This document shows, in pieces, positions 7,034 to 15,709 of a stretch of DNA of 56,718 bases (its first letter is position 1; the number at the start of each line of letters is the position of its first letter). The DNA comes from Cupriavidus sp. (lineage in GTDB: Bacteria; Pseudomonadota; Gammaproteobacteria; Burkholderiales; Burkholderiaceae): contig JAPSLC010000035.1 in NCBI GenBank assembly GCA_031181345.1, forward strand, positions 1 to 56,718. The letters are read 5' to 3'. Below the pieces are notes generated by a model. It did no database searches, was not told where the DNA came from, and saw only the letters and a list, made by a program, of their open reading frames with translations. A program made the translations under genes and the position numbers.

Positions 7034-9202
7034 TCACGCCACGCCGTGCTGTTCGAGCAGCGCCATCATGCCCGCCTCGTCCAGCACCGGCACGCCGAGC
7101 TCCTGCGCCTTGGCCAGCTTGCTGCCCGCCTCCTCGCCGGCCACCACGTAGTCGGTCTTCTTCGACACCGAGCCGGCGACCTTGGCGCCGGCCGCTTCCA
7201 GCCGCTCCTTGGCCTCCTCGCGCGACAGCGTCGGCAAGGTGCCGGTCAGTACGAAGGTCTTGCCCGCCAGCGGCGCCGGCGCGCGCGCGGCCGGCTCGCT
7301 CTCGGGCCAGTGCACACCGGCGGCGCGCAGCTGCTCGATCACCTCGACGTTGTGCGGCTCGGCAAAGAAATGCGCGATCGACTGCGCCACCACCGGGCCG
7401 ACGTCGTTGACCTCCAGCAGCGCCGCCTCGTCGGCCGCCATCAGCCCGTCGAGCTTGCCGAAATGCCGCGCCAGGTCCTTGGCGGTCGCCTCGCCGACAT
7501 GGCGGATGCCCAGCGCGAAGATGAAGCGGTTCAGCGTGGTCTCGCGCGAGGCGTCGATCGCGGCCACCAGATTGCTGGCCGACTTGTCGGCCATGCGGTC
7601 CAGCGCCGCCAGCTTGGCCACGCCGAGCTTGTAGAGGTCGGCCGGCGTGCGGACGATGCCCTGCTCGACCAGCTGGTCGACCACCTTCTCGCCCAGCCCT
7701 TCGATATCCATCGCGCGGCGCTGCGCGAAATGCAGCAGCGCCTGCTTGCGCTGCGCGGCGCAGATCAGCCCGCCGGTGCAGCGCGCGATCGCCTCGTCCT
7801 CGAGCCGCTCGATATTCGATCCGCACACCGGGCACGCCGTCGGCATCGTGAAGGGCCGCGCGTCGGCGGGCCGGCGCTCCGGCACCACCGCGACGATTTC
7901 CGGGATCACGTCGCCGGCGCGGCGCACGATCACGGTGTCGCCGATATGCACGTCCTTGCGGCGGATCTCGTCCTCGTTGTGCAGCGTCGCATTGGTCACC
8001 GTGACGCCGCCGACGAACACCGGCGCCAGCCGCGCCACCGGGGTGATCGCGCCGGTGCGGCCGACCTGGACCTCGATGTCCTCGACCACGGTGGTCATTT
8101 CCTGCGCCGGGAACTTGTGCGCCAGCGCGAAGCGCGGTGCGCGCGAGACAAACCCCAGGCGCTCCTGCTCCTCGACCGCATTGACCTTGTAGACCACGCC
8201 GTCGATGTCATAGGGCAGGCTGTCGCGCTTGGCGCCGATGCCGCGATAGAAGCCAAGCAGCCCCTGCGCGCCCTTGACGACGGCGTGCTCTGCGCAGACC
8301 GGCAAGCCGAGCGCGGCAAAGCGCTGGAGCAGCGCCTCGTGCGTGGCCGGGCGCGGCTCGCCGTCCAGTTCGCCGAGCCCATAGGCAAAGAACGACAGCG
8401 GACGGCGCGCGGTGATGCGCGGATCGAGCTGGCGCAGGCTGCCGGCGGCGGCGTTGCGCGGATTAACGAAGGTCTTCTCGCCGGCCTCGGCCTGGCGCGC
8501 ATTGAGACGGTCGAAATCGCGCCGGTACATGAAGACCTCGCCGCGCACCTCGATCACCGCGGGCGCGCCGGCCTTCAACTTCAGCGGAATCGCCTTGATG
8601 GTGCGCACATTGGCGGTCACGTCTTCGCCGGTCTCGCCATCGCCGCGCGTGGCGGCCTGCACCAGCCGGCCGTTTTCGTAGCGCAACGACATCGCCAGCC
8701 CGTCGAACTTCAGCTCGCAGGCGTATTCGACCGCATCGGCGGCCGAGAACAGGTCCGCGGCCCCCTCGGCGGCGATCGGGCGGCCCAGGCCCTGCGCGCA
8801 GCGGCGATCGAAGCCGATCACGTCCTCGTCGTCGAACGCATTGTTCAGCGACAGCATCGGCAGCCGATGCCGCACCGTCGCGAACGCCGTCAGCGGCTGG
8901 CCGCCGACGCGCTGGGTCGGCGATTCGGGCGTCAAGAGTTCGGGATGCGCGGCCTCGAGCTCCTGCAGCTCGCGAAACAGCGCGTCGTACTCGGCGTCCG
9001 GAATGGTCGGGGCGTCGAGCACGTAGTACTGGTAGTTGTGGTGCTCGAGCTGCTCGCGCAGCCAGTCGGCGCGCGCGGCCGGGGCGTCGGGCTTGTCGGC
9101 CGAATTGTCCGGACGCGCGGCATTGGCCGCGTCGGCTGCGCCGGCCGCGTCGGTGCGCGGCGCGTCGGCCGGGATGGGAGCGCCGTGTTTCTTTGCTGGC
9201 AT
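7034..9202 (-). CDS. ligA: NAD-dependent DNA ligase
   Basis: This 722-residue enzyme seals nicks in replication and repair, using NAD. After a 45-residue Ala/Asp/Pro-rich extension, the Ia domain begins at WLREQLEHHNYQYYV. The adenylated lysine is K165 in ELKFDG. The OB fold, a zinc finger (CPVCG ... C ... C), the helix-hairpin-helix region and a C-terminal BRCT domain (starting LAGKTFVLTGTL) follow in the usual order. The disordered N-terminal extension is longer than in E. coli LigA. The ATG at 9202 starts M-P-A-K-K. It lies 38 bp after zipA in the same direction, so smc, zipA and ligA are probably one operon. Confidence 0.95.
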   Translation of the reverse strand: MPAKKHGAPIPADAPRTDAAGAADAANAARPDNSADKPDAPAARADWLREQLEHHNYQYYVLDAPTIPDAEYDALFRELQELEAAHPELLTPESPTQRVGGQPLTAFATVRHRLPMLSLNNAFDDEDVIGFDRRCAQGLGRPIAAEGAADLFSAADAVEYACELKFDGLAMSLRYENGRLVQAATRGDGETGEDVTANVRTIKAIPLKLKAGAPAVIEVRGEVFMYRRDFDRLNARQAEAGEKTFVNPRNAAAGSLRQLDPRITARRPLSFFAYGLGELDGEPRPATHEALLQRFAALGLPVCAEHAVVKGAQGLLGFYRGIGAKRDSLPYDIDGVVYKVNAVEEQERLGFVSRAPRFALAHKFPAQEMTTVVEDIEVQVGRTGAITPVARLAPVFVGGVTVTNATLHNEDEIRRKDVHIGDTVIVRRAGDVIPEIVAVVPERRPADARPFTMPTACPVCGSNIERLEDEAIARCTGGLICAAQRKQALLHFAQRRAMDIEGLGEKVVDQLVEQGIVRTPADLYKLGVAKLAALDRMADKSASNLVAAIDASRETTLNRFIFALGIRHVGEATAKDLARHFGKLDGLMAADEAALLEVNDVGPVVAQSIAHFFAEPHNVEVIEQLRAAGVHWPESEPAARAPAPLAGKTFVLTGTLPTLSREEAKERLEAAGAKVAGSVSKKTDYVVAGEEAGSKLAKAQELGVPVLDEAGMMALLEQHGVA

Positions 9203-9240
9203 GGAGACTTCGGAGAGGCTGCGGAAAAAAGCGAGGCGCG

Positions 9241-10581
9241 TCAGCTGCTGAACAGCCGCAGTGCCACCGGCGAGCCGGCCGGCATGCCGCGCGCCTCGAG
9301 CTTGTCGTAGAGCGTCTGCAGCTGCTGGAAGATGGCGACGAAGGACGTCTCGGTGAGCGGCCGATGATTGTCGTCGACCAGCCTCGCGCCCATCCGCTGC
9401 GCCAGGCTGTCGCCGTACTCGCACATGGTCTTCAGCGGCTTGACCGCCTGGGATGCCTGCGGCACGTCCAGCAGCAGCGTGATCTGGCTGCCCGCCTTGA
9501 CCGTCAGGTCGTCGCGCAGGAAGTTGGTATCGCCGAACTGCAGCGTAAACAGCGCGCGCTGGATGCCGTCGGGGCCGGCCTGGTAGCGGGTAAAGCGGGT
9601 GCCGTCGCGCGAGAGCACCAGGCCGTCCTGGGTGGCGACATTTTGCACATAGGCGGCCGACCACGGCGCCCCGTCGGACACCACGTTGACGCCCAGCTGC
9701 ACGTCGCAGGCGGCGGCAAAGCCGTCGAGCTCGCGCGCATTGGCGACGGTCTCGCTCATGTCGGGCAGCTCCGCCGACGCATCGAGCGATTCGGCCAGCG
9801 CCTCGACCGCATTGACGAACTCGGAGAACTCCAGCGCGTTGAGCGGGCCGCCGCGATTGGCCAGCTGCACCGCGACCTGCAGATCCTCGTACTGGTGGCC
9901 GGCGGTCACCGGCTCCCAGGCGTTGGCCGGCTCGTACAGGCCCTCGATATGGACCTGCTTGGTGCCGGCGCGGCGCAGGCGCCCGGTCAGCGGCAGGATG
10001 CGGTCGCCCGAGGCCTTGCGTTCCAGATGCAGCGGCACGATGCAGTCGATCAGCGGATCGATCACGGCGGGCTTGGGCTGGCCGTCGGCGACGATGGGTT
10101 CGGCCACCGGCTCGGGCCGCGGCGCTGCTGCCGGTGCGGACGGCGAAGCGGGGGCGTGCGTGGTCGTGTCGCCCGCGCCTGCGTCCGCGCCCTTGGTGGG
10201 CTGCGGGGCCTGGGTTCGGCCGGACGGCGCGCTGCGCGCGACGCCGTCGGCGACCTCCTCGGCCAGCAGCTCGTCGGCATCGGCGCTGCCCGACACCAGC
10301 GGCGAAGCCGCCTGCGCCGCCTGCGCGTCGTCATCGAGCGGCGGCACCGCCAGCGTCGGTTCCTTGCGCTGGATCGTCTCGGGCCGCGGCGGCTCGTGCA
10401 GCCTGGCGCTGACCTCGGGCTTGATTTCCTCGCCCACCACCGGCTCGCGCATCGACGGCAGGTCGTCCTCGGGCTGCAGCGCGCGCGGCCGGCGCGACTT
10501 GCGGATCTGCCATTGGTTGTAGGCCACCACCAGCAGCAGCAGCACGATGCCGGCGACGACCAGCGCGGTTTGCAGATCCAT
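9241..10581 (-). CDS. zipA: ZipA-family cell division protein
   Basis: The 446-residue product has one N-terminal membrane helix (about residues 6-22, VVAGIVLLLLVVAYN) and then a basic anchor. A long Pro/Ala/Glu-rich linker follows, then a C-terminal FtsZ-binding domain from about residue 185. ZipA tethers FtsZ rings to the inner membrane. The gene order smc-zipA-ligA, common in Cupriavidus and Ralstonia, supports the call, since ZipA sequences diverge widely. The ATG at 10581 is preferred over GTG at 10584; GGAGGG lies upstream. The A of this ATG is also the last base of the TGA of a 25-codon frame that begins inside the smc stop. Confidence 0.82.
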   Translation of the reverse strand: MDLQTALVVAGIVLLLLVVAYNQWQIRKSRRPRALQPEDDLPSMREPVVGEEIKPEVSARLHEPPRPETIQRKEPTLAVPPLDDDAQAAQAASPLVSGSADADELLAEEVADGVARSAPSGRTQAPQPTKGADAGAGDTTTHAPASPSAPAAAPRPEPVAEPIVADGQPKPAVIDPLIDCIVPLHLERKASGDRILPLTGRLRRAGTKQVHIEGLYEPANAWEPVTAGHQYEDLQVAVQLANRGGPLNALEFSEFVNAVEALAESLDASAELPDMSETVANARELDGFAAACDVQLGVNVVSDGAPWSAAYVQNVATQDGLVLSRDGTRFTRYQAGPDGIQRALFTLQFGDTNFLRDDLTVKAGSQITLLLDVPQASQAVKPLKTMCEYGDSLAQRMGARLVDDNHRPLTETSFVAIFQQLQTLYDKLEARGMPAGSPVALRLFSS

Positions 10582-10658
10582 CACGCGCGCCCTCCATGGT
10601 TCAAGCCATGCATCAGCCCGTGCATCGGCCCATGCGCCAATCCAAGCGATCCGGTCAT
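10581..10658 (-). CDS. Possible 25-residue His/Gly/Met-rich small protein between smc and zipA
   Basis: The ATG at 10658 overlaps the smc stop as ATGA, and the TGA ends on the first base of zipA's ATG, so the frame exactly bridges the two genes. GGAGG lies five to eight bases upstream of the ATG, inside smc, a good ribosome site. The peptide begins M-T-G-S-L-G-L and then carries HG repeats (HGPMHGLMHGLNHGG). The DNA under these is a degenerate 12-bp tandem repeat. It could be a real microprotein, a translational coupling device for zipA, or a chance frame in a repeat. The double overlap and ribosome site favour translation. Confidence 0.4.
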   Translation of the reverse strand: MTGSLGLAHGPMHGLMHGLNHGGRA

Positions 10659-13600
10659 GCCGCCTCCGCCATCGAAACGGCCGCGTCCATGTCGACGGCG
10701 ACGATCCGCGACACCCCCTGCTCCTGCATCGTGACGCCGATCAGCTGGTGCGCCATTTCCATTGCGATCTTGTTGTGTGAGATGAAGACGAACTGCGTCT
10801 TGTCCGACATGCGCGCGACCATATTGGCGTAGCGCTCGGTATTGGCGTCGTCCAGCGGCGCGTCGACCTCGTCCAGCAGACAGAACGGCGCCGGGTTCAG
10901 CTGGAACATCGCGAACACCAGCGCGATCGCGGTCAGCGCCTTTTCGCCGCCAGACAGCAGATGGATGGTCGAGTTCTTCTTGCCGGGGGGCTGCGCCATC
11001 ACCTGCACGCCGGCATCGAGGATTTCCTCGCCGGTCATGATCAGCTTGGCCTGGCCGCCGCCGAACAGCTGCGGGAACAGCTCGCCGAAATGATGGTTGA
11101 CCTGGTCGAAGGTGCCCTGCAGCAGCGCGCGCGTTTCCTGGTCGATCTTGTGGATCGCGTCTTCCAGCGTCTGGATCGCGTCGTTCAGGTCGGCCGACTG
11201 CGCGTCGAGGAAGGTCTTGCGCTCGCGCGCCGCCGCCAGTTCCTCCAGCGCGGCCATGTTGACCGGGCCGAGCGCGTTGATGGCATTGTTGATGCGCGTG
11301 ACTTCGCCCTGCAGATACGACGGTTTCATGTCGCCGATGAGCTTGCCGACCAGCGCGGCTTCGTCGACCTCGGCCGCGGCCAGCTGCTCGGCGAACTGCT
11401 CCTGCGCCAGGCGCGCGGCCTGCTCCTTGAGCTGCAGCTCCGTGATGCGGTCGCGCAGCGGCTGCAGGCTGCGCTCGGCGGCCAGGCGCTGTTCGTCGAA
11501 CTGGCGCAGCTGCGCCGACAGCGCGTCGAGTTCGATGCGGGCCGTCGCCAGCTTCTGCTCGCGCTCGGCGCGCAGCTCGAGCGCTTCCTGCAGGCCGGTA
11601 TGCGCGGTCTGCTCGTTGATCGTTTCCAGCTCGGCGCGCGCATTCTCCAGCGATTCGGCGATGCGTTCGCTCTGGTCGCCCGCGACCTCGATATTGCGGC
11701 GCAGTTCTTCGATGCGGGTCGCCAGATTGCGCTCGGCGAACACCGCCTCCTGGGCGGCGCGTTCCAGATCGCGCAGCTGCTGGCGCGCGTCGGACAGCTT
11801 CGCATCCAGCGCTTCGTAGGCCATCTGGTGGTCTTCGTGCGCGGCCTGCATCTCGGCCAGCTCGGTATCGTGCCGCTCGAAGTTGGCCTCGGATTCGGCC
11901 TTCAGCGCGCGCTGCTCGTCGATCTGCGCGGCGATTTCCTCGAGCTCCTCGCGGATCTGGCCGCTGCGCGCGGCGTAGCGCTCCATCGCCTGCGACAGCT
12001 TGAGCACGTCCATCTGCAGCCCGTGGACGCGCCGCGTGACCCGCTCGCTGTCGGCGCGCGCCTCCACCAGCTTGCGGCTGCCCTCGGTATAGGCGGCCTC
12101 GGCACGCACCGCCTGCGCCTTGGCCTCGTCGGCCAGCAGCGTCTGCGCGCGGGCCTGCTTCTGCAGATTCTCGATTTCCTGCTCGCGCGCGAGCATGCCG
12201 GCCTGCTCGGAGTCGGCGGCATACAGGTGCACCGAGCTGCGGCCGACCAGGTGGCCCTCGGCGACGACGAAGGTCGCGCCTTCGGGCAGGCTGGCGCGTG
12301 CGGCCAGCGCCTGCTCCATGTCGTCGGCGGTATAGACGTCGGCCAGCCAGTCCTGCATCACCGCGCGGATGCCCGGCTCGGTGATCTGCAGCAGCGACAT
12401 CAGCGGACGCAGTCCGCCCGGCGCCTCGCCCGGGCGTGCCGCGGGCGGCGGCGCGTAGAAGGCCAGCTTGGCGGGCGGCGCGTCGGTCAGCAGCCCCTTG
12501 ACCCAATCGAGGCTGGAGACTTCCAGCGCGGCCAGCTTTTCGCGCAGCACCGACTCGAGCGCGTTTTCCCAGCCCGGTTCGATATGGATCTTCTTCCACA
12601 GGCGCGGCAGTTCGGCCAGGCCGTGCTTGGCCAGCCAGGGCTGGACCTTGCCTTCGCTCTGCACGTTCTCCTGCAGCTGGCGCAGCGCGGCCAGGCGCGC
12701 TTCGAGCGCCGCGATCGCGGCGGCTTCGCGCTGCACGCGCTCCTGCGCGGCGCGGCGTTCGCCATCGAGCCGCGGCAGGTTGTCCTCGGCCTCGGCCAGC
12801 GCGGCCTGGGCGTCCTCGAGCATCGCCTCGTGTTCGGCGAGCTCGGCGCGCAATTCCTCCAGCCGCACGTCGTCGGGCCGGTCCAGGCTCTTTTCCTCAC
12901 CGGAAAGGCGTTCACGGCGCTGTTCGAGCTGCTGCAGCATCTGGTCGGCGTTGCGCTGGTGCGCCGCCTCGAGCTTGAGCGCCTGCTCGGCCTGCATGAT
13001 GCCGGTGCGCTGCTCGTTCAGCAGGGTCTGCGCGTCGCGCCATTGCGCTTCGAGCGTCGGCAGCGCCTCGCTCTGCTGCTCGACCGCCTGCTGCGCCTCG
13101 ATGGTGCGGCCCTCGGCCAGCGCCAGTTCCTCCTCGGCCTGCTCGAGCTCGCCGCTCGCCTGCTGGGCCTTGGCCTGCCACTGCTCGCGCTGCGCGGTCA
13201 GCGCGGCGAGCTGCGCCTGCACGCGGTTGCGCGATTCGACCACATAGCGGATCTCGGCCTCGAGCTTGCTGACCTCGGTATTGGCCTCGTAGAGCGCGCC
13301 CTGGGCGGCGTGCATGCCGTCGGAGGCGGCGTAGTGCGCAGCGCGCAGCGTCTCGAGCTCGGCCTCGACGTGGCGCAGCTGCGCGGTCTGCGCTTCCAGG
13401 TCGATCTGGGCCTGCTCGATCGCGCGCTGGTGGCGTTCCTGCTCGGCCAGCGCCTCGCGCTTGCGCAGCAGCCACAGCAGATGCTGCTTCTCCTCGCCCT
13501 CGGCCTGCAGCGCCTTGAAGCGCTGCGCGACCTCGGCCTGGCCTTCGAGCTTGTCGAGGTTGGCCGACAGCTCGCGCAGGATGTCCTCGACCCGGGTCAG

Positions 13601-14170
13601 GTTCTCGCGCGTGTCGGACAGCCGGTTCTCGGTCTCGCGGCGGCGCTCCTTGTACTTGGACACGCCGGCCGCTTCCTCCAGGAAGATCCGCATGTCGTCG
13701 GGCTTGGCCTCGATGATCCGCGAGATCATGCCCTGGCCGATGATCGCGTAGGCGCGCGGGCCCAGGCCCGTGCCCAGGAAGATGTCCTGGATGTCGCGCC
13801 GGCGCACCGGCTGGTTGTTGATGTAGTAGGACGAGGTGCCGTCGCGCGTCAGCACCCGCTTGACGGCGATCTCGGCGTACTGGCTCCATTGCCCGGCGGC
13901 GCGGCCTTCCGCGTTGTCGAACACCAGCTCGACGCTGGCGCGCCCGGCCGGCTTGCGCGCGGTGGAACCGTTGAAGATGACGTCCTGCATCGATTCGCCG
14001 CGCAGCTCGGAAGCGCGCGACTCGCCGAGCACCCAGCGCACCGCATCGATGATGTTGGACTTGCCGCAGCCGTTGGGACCGACGATGCCGACCAGTTGGC
14101 CGGGCACTTGGAAATTGGTGGGATCGACAAAGGACTTGAAGCCCGCCAGCTTGATCGAGGACAGTCGCAC
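10655..14170 (-). CDS. smc: Chromosome segregation ATPase SMC
   Basis: This 1171-residue protein forms the long arms of the condensin-like complex that organises and segregates the chromosome. The N-terminal ATPase half has GPNGCGKSN (Walker A). Long heptad coiled coils surround a central hinge near residues 510-660. The C-terminal half carries the LLSGGEKALTAIAL signature and CLLDEVDAPLDDAN (Walker B). Family members nearly always begin [M/V]-R-L-x-x-I-K-L-x-G-F-K-S-F, which places the start at the GTG at 14170. Upstream codons do not match. It heads the smc-zipA-ligA block. Confidence 0.95.
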   Translation of the reverse strand: MRLSSIKLAGFKSFVDPTNFQVPGQLVGIVGPNGCGKSNIIDAVRWVLGESRASELRGESMQDVIFNGSTARKPAGRASVELVFDNAEGRAAGQWSQYAEIAVKRVLTRDGTSSYYINNQPVRRRDIQDIFLGTGLGPRAYAIIGQGMISRIIEAKPDDMRIFLEEAAGVSKYKERRRETENRLSDTRENLTRVEDILRELSANLDKLEGQAEVAQRFKALQAEGEEKQHLLWLLRKREALAEQERHQRAIEQAQIDLEAQTAQLRHVEAELETLRAAHYAASDGMHAAQGALYEANTEVSKLEAEIRYVVESRNRVQAQLAALTAQREQWQAKAQQASGELEQAEEELALAEGRTIEAQQAVEQQSEALPTLEAQWRDAQTLLNEQRTGIMQAEQALKLEAAHQRNADQMLQQLEQRRERLSGEEKSLDRPDDVRLEELRAELAEHEAMLEDAQAALAEAEDNLPRLDGERRAAQERVQREAAAIAALEARLAALRQLQENVQSEGKVQPWLAKHGLAELPRLWKKIHIEPGWENALESVLREKLAALEVSSLDWVKGLLTDAPPAKLAFYAPPPAARPGEAPGGLRPLMSLLQITEPGIRAVMQDWLADVYTADDMEQALAARASLPEGATFVVAEGHLVGRSSVHLYAADSEQAGMLAREQEIENLQKQARAQTLLADEAKAQAVRAEAAYTEGSRKLVEARADSERVTRRVHGLQMDVLKLSQAMERYAARSGQIREELEEIAAQIDEQRALKAESEANFERHDTELAEMQAAHEDHQMAYEALDAKLSDARQQLRDLERAAQEAVFAERNLATRIEELRRNIEVAGDQSERIAESLENARAELETINEQTAHTGLQEALELRAEREQKLATARIELDALSAQLRQFDEQRLAAERSLQPLRDRITELQLKEQAARLAQEQFAEQLAAAEVDEAALVGKLIGDMKPSYLQGEVTRINNAINALGPVNMAALEELAAARERKTFLDAQSADLNDAIQTLEDAIHKIDQETRALLQGTFDQVNHHFGELFPQLFGGGQAKLIMTGEEILDAGVQVMAQPPGKKNSTIHLLSGGEKALTAIALVFAMFQLNPAPFCLLDEVDAPLDDANTERYANMVARMSDKTQFVFISHNKIAMEMAHQLIGVTMQEQGVSRIVAVDMDAAVSMAEAA

Positions 14171-14314
14171 GGTTGGTCGTGAATTAGTCTGAATCCGTGG
14201 TGAGGCACGCCCGCGAGCGGCACCCAGAAAGGCCGGACAGCCTGCGCGAAGCCCTGTACGGACGTGCCGCCCGCATCGCATTCGTCGCGCACTTGTGCCC
14301 GAAAATTGGCGCTA

Positions 14315-14323
14315 ATCATACCA
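14315..14323 (-). promoter_or_regulatory. Extended -10 promoter of smc
   Basis: The minus strand reads TGG-TATGAT, an extended -10 (TGnTATnAT), about 145 bp upstream of the smc GTG. No good -35 is seen, as expected for this promoter class. Confidence 0.45.
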
Positions 14324-14486
14324 TCGGAGTGACGCCGCCCAGCCGGATTTACGGGCAGTTACGGGGGCGTTGCCGACCCGTTCGGGCGACATTTCGGCGG
14401 CATTCGGCCGGCATCGGGCCGGCATCGGGGGGCATTCCCCGCCGTATCGTCCGGTCTCCCGGCGATCCGGGCGCAAGGCGGCGCAA

Positions 14487-14508
14487 GGCGGCGCCAGCTG
14501 ACGCCGCC
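14487..14508 (-). terminator. Hairpin after the EamA transporter gene
   Basis: GGCGGCG (14487-14493) and CGCCGCC (14502-14508) form a perfect 7-bp stem with an 8-base loop. It starts six bases past the stop codon of the minus-strand transporter gene. No T tract follows. Confidence 0.35.
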
Positions 14509-14513
14509 GACGC

Positions 14514-15500
14514 TTACTGTCCCTGCAGGCCGGTACACCCGGCGCCGTCGCCGGCCGGCGCCCGGACCGGCCCGCTGCGGCGGTGCACCAGCCCCGACAA
14601 CGCCCCGGCGGCCACGATGCACAGGCCGCCGGCCGCCTCCTTCCAGGTCAGCGTCTCGGTCGCCAGCCACCACGAGGACACCGCGGCGATCACGATCTCG
14701 AACAGCATCAGCAGCGAGACCCGGTTGGCGGGCAGATGCTGCAGCCCGTACTGGACGATGGCGTTGCCGACCACCAGCGTGGCCGCCAGTCCCAGCACCA
14801 GCAGCGGCGCGGCCACGCGGGCCTCGGGCGCGATCGCCACCGCGCCGGTATCGAGCCACAGCGCGGCGACGCCGCCGACCACGGTGCCGCCGCCAAACAC
14901 CATCAGCGTGCGCAGCCGCGCGTCCATCTGGGGAAAGCGCTGGCCGGCGCGGCGCGACAGCACGTTGTTGAACGCGAAAGCAATGCCGGCGACCAGCCCC
15001 GCCCATTCGGCGGCATCGCGCGGCAGCGGCACGCCGACTTCCGGCGTCCACAGCATCAGGCCCGCGCCGAACATCGCCAGCGCGACCAGCAGCAGGCCCG
15101 CGGGCGAGACCCGCTCGCCGATCAGCAGCCGCGCCACCAGCACGGTCCACACCGGGGTCAGATAGAACAGCAGCAGCACCCGCATCACGTGGCCGTGGAC
15201 GCTGCCCCAGACGAAGCCCGCATTGGTGATGCCGGCCGCCAGCGCGATCGCCACGAACAGCCACGACCAGCGCAGGCCGCGCAGCTGCCGCCGCAGCACC
15301 AGCAGCGCCAGCACCGCCGCGACCGCGCTGACCACCGCCGCTGCCTTCATGCCGCCCAGGCCCCACGCGGCCAGCAGCCGATACGGATACCAGGCGATGC
15401 CCCACACCGAGGCGCCGAGCAGGATCGACAGGGAAGCCTTGAAGGAATCTGCGTCGGCACGGGCGGCGCCGGACGGCACGTTGGCGTTGGAATGGCTCAT
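14514..15500 (-). CDS. EamA/DMT-family transporter
   Basis: About 328 residues with ten hydrophobic segments arranged as two EamA halves, the layout of drug/metabolite transporters. The first half opens at SILLGASVWGIAWYPYRLL and the second at AAEWAGLVAGIAFAFNNVL. Such inner-membrane exporters move amino acids, nucleotides or other small metabolites; the substrate cannot be told here. The ATG at 15500 (M-S-H-S-N) is chosen, but an in-frame ATG at 15548 (M-S-G-T-V) is possible and neither has a strong ribosome site. It diverges from dapC across about 210 bp and ends TAA. Confidence 0.82.
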   Translation of the reverse strand: MSHSNANVPSGAARADADSFKASLSILLGASVWGIAWYPYRLLAAWGLGGMKAAAVVSAVAAVLALLVLRRQLRGLRWSWLFVAIALAAGITNAGFVWGSVHGHVMRVLLLFYLTPVWTVLVARLLIGERVSPAGLLLVALAMFGAGLMLWTPEVGVPLPRDAAEWAGLVAGIAFAFNNVLSRRAGQRFPQMDARLRTLMVFGGGTVVGGVAALWLDTGAVAIAPEARVAAPLLVLGLAATLVVGNAIVQYGLQHLPANRVSLLMLFEIVIAAVSSWWLATETLTWKEAAGGLCIVAAGALSGLVHRRSGPVRAPAGDGAGCTGLQGQ

Positions 15501-15674
15501 GGAATGGAAAACACTGGCAGGCGGCACCCGGGAAACGGTGCCTGACATGGATTGGATTAATGCGTGGAGCCGGATCGAAGCCCGGATCGGAGCCGGTTCG
15601 AAGCAGATCCCGAGCCGGAACGCTGGCGGCACGCCGGTCCCTCGGCGAGGCGCCCCGTCCCTTGACCGGTCCCT

Positions 15675-15680
15675 TATAAT
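15675..15680 (+). promoter_or_regulatory. -10 element of dapC
   Basis: A consensus TATAAT lies 30 bases before the dapC ATG, predicting a leader of about 23 nt. TTGACC occurs at 15662-15667 but is only seven bases away, too close to be its -35. No other good -35 is seen. Confidence 0.5.
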
Positions 15681-15709
15681 GCTGCGTTTCGACAGGCCTT
15701 CGACCCATC

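Larger units (their letters stand above)
14171..14513. other. Gap between eamA stop and smc start
   Basis: This gap of 343 bases holds the smc promoter (14315-14323), two tandem 11-bp units GGCCGGCATCG (14406-14427) and a hairpin after the transporter gene (14487-14508). No coding region is supported in it. Confidence 0.6.

Noticed and set aside
10961..14182. Plus-strand open frame of over 1000 codons antisense to smc
   Set aside because: It is the GC-rich complement of the smc coding strand, lacks any family motif, and smc has clear ATPase and coiled-coil signatures.
15662..15680. TTGACC and TATAAT as a full dapC promoter
   Set aside because: The spacer is only seven bases, so TTGACC cannot be the -35; only the -10 was kept.
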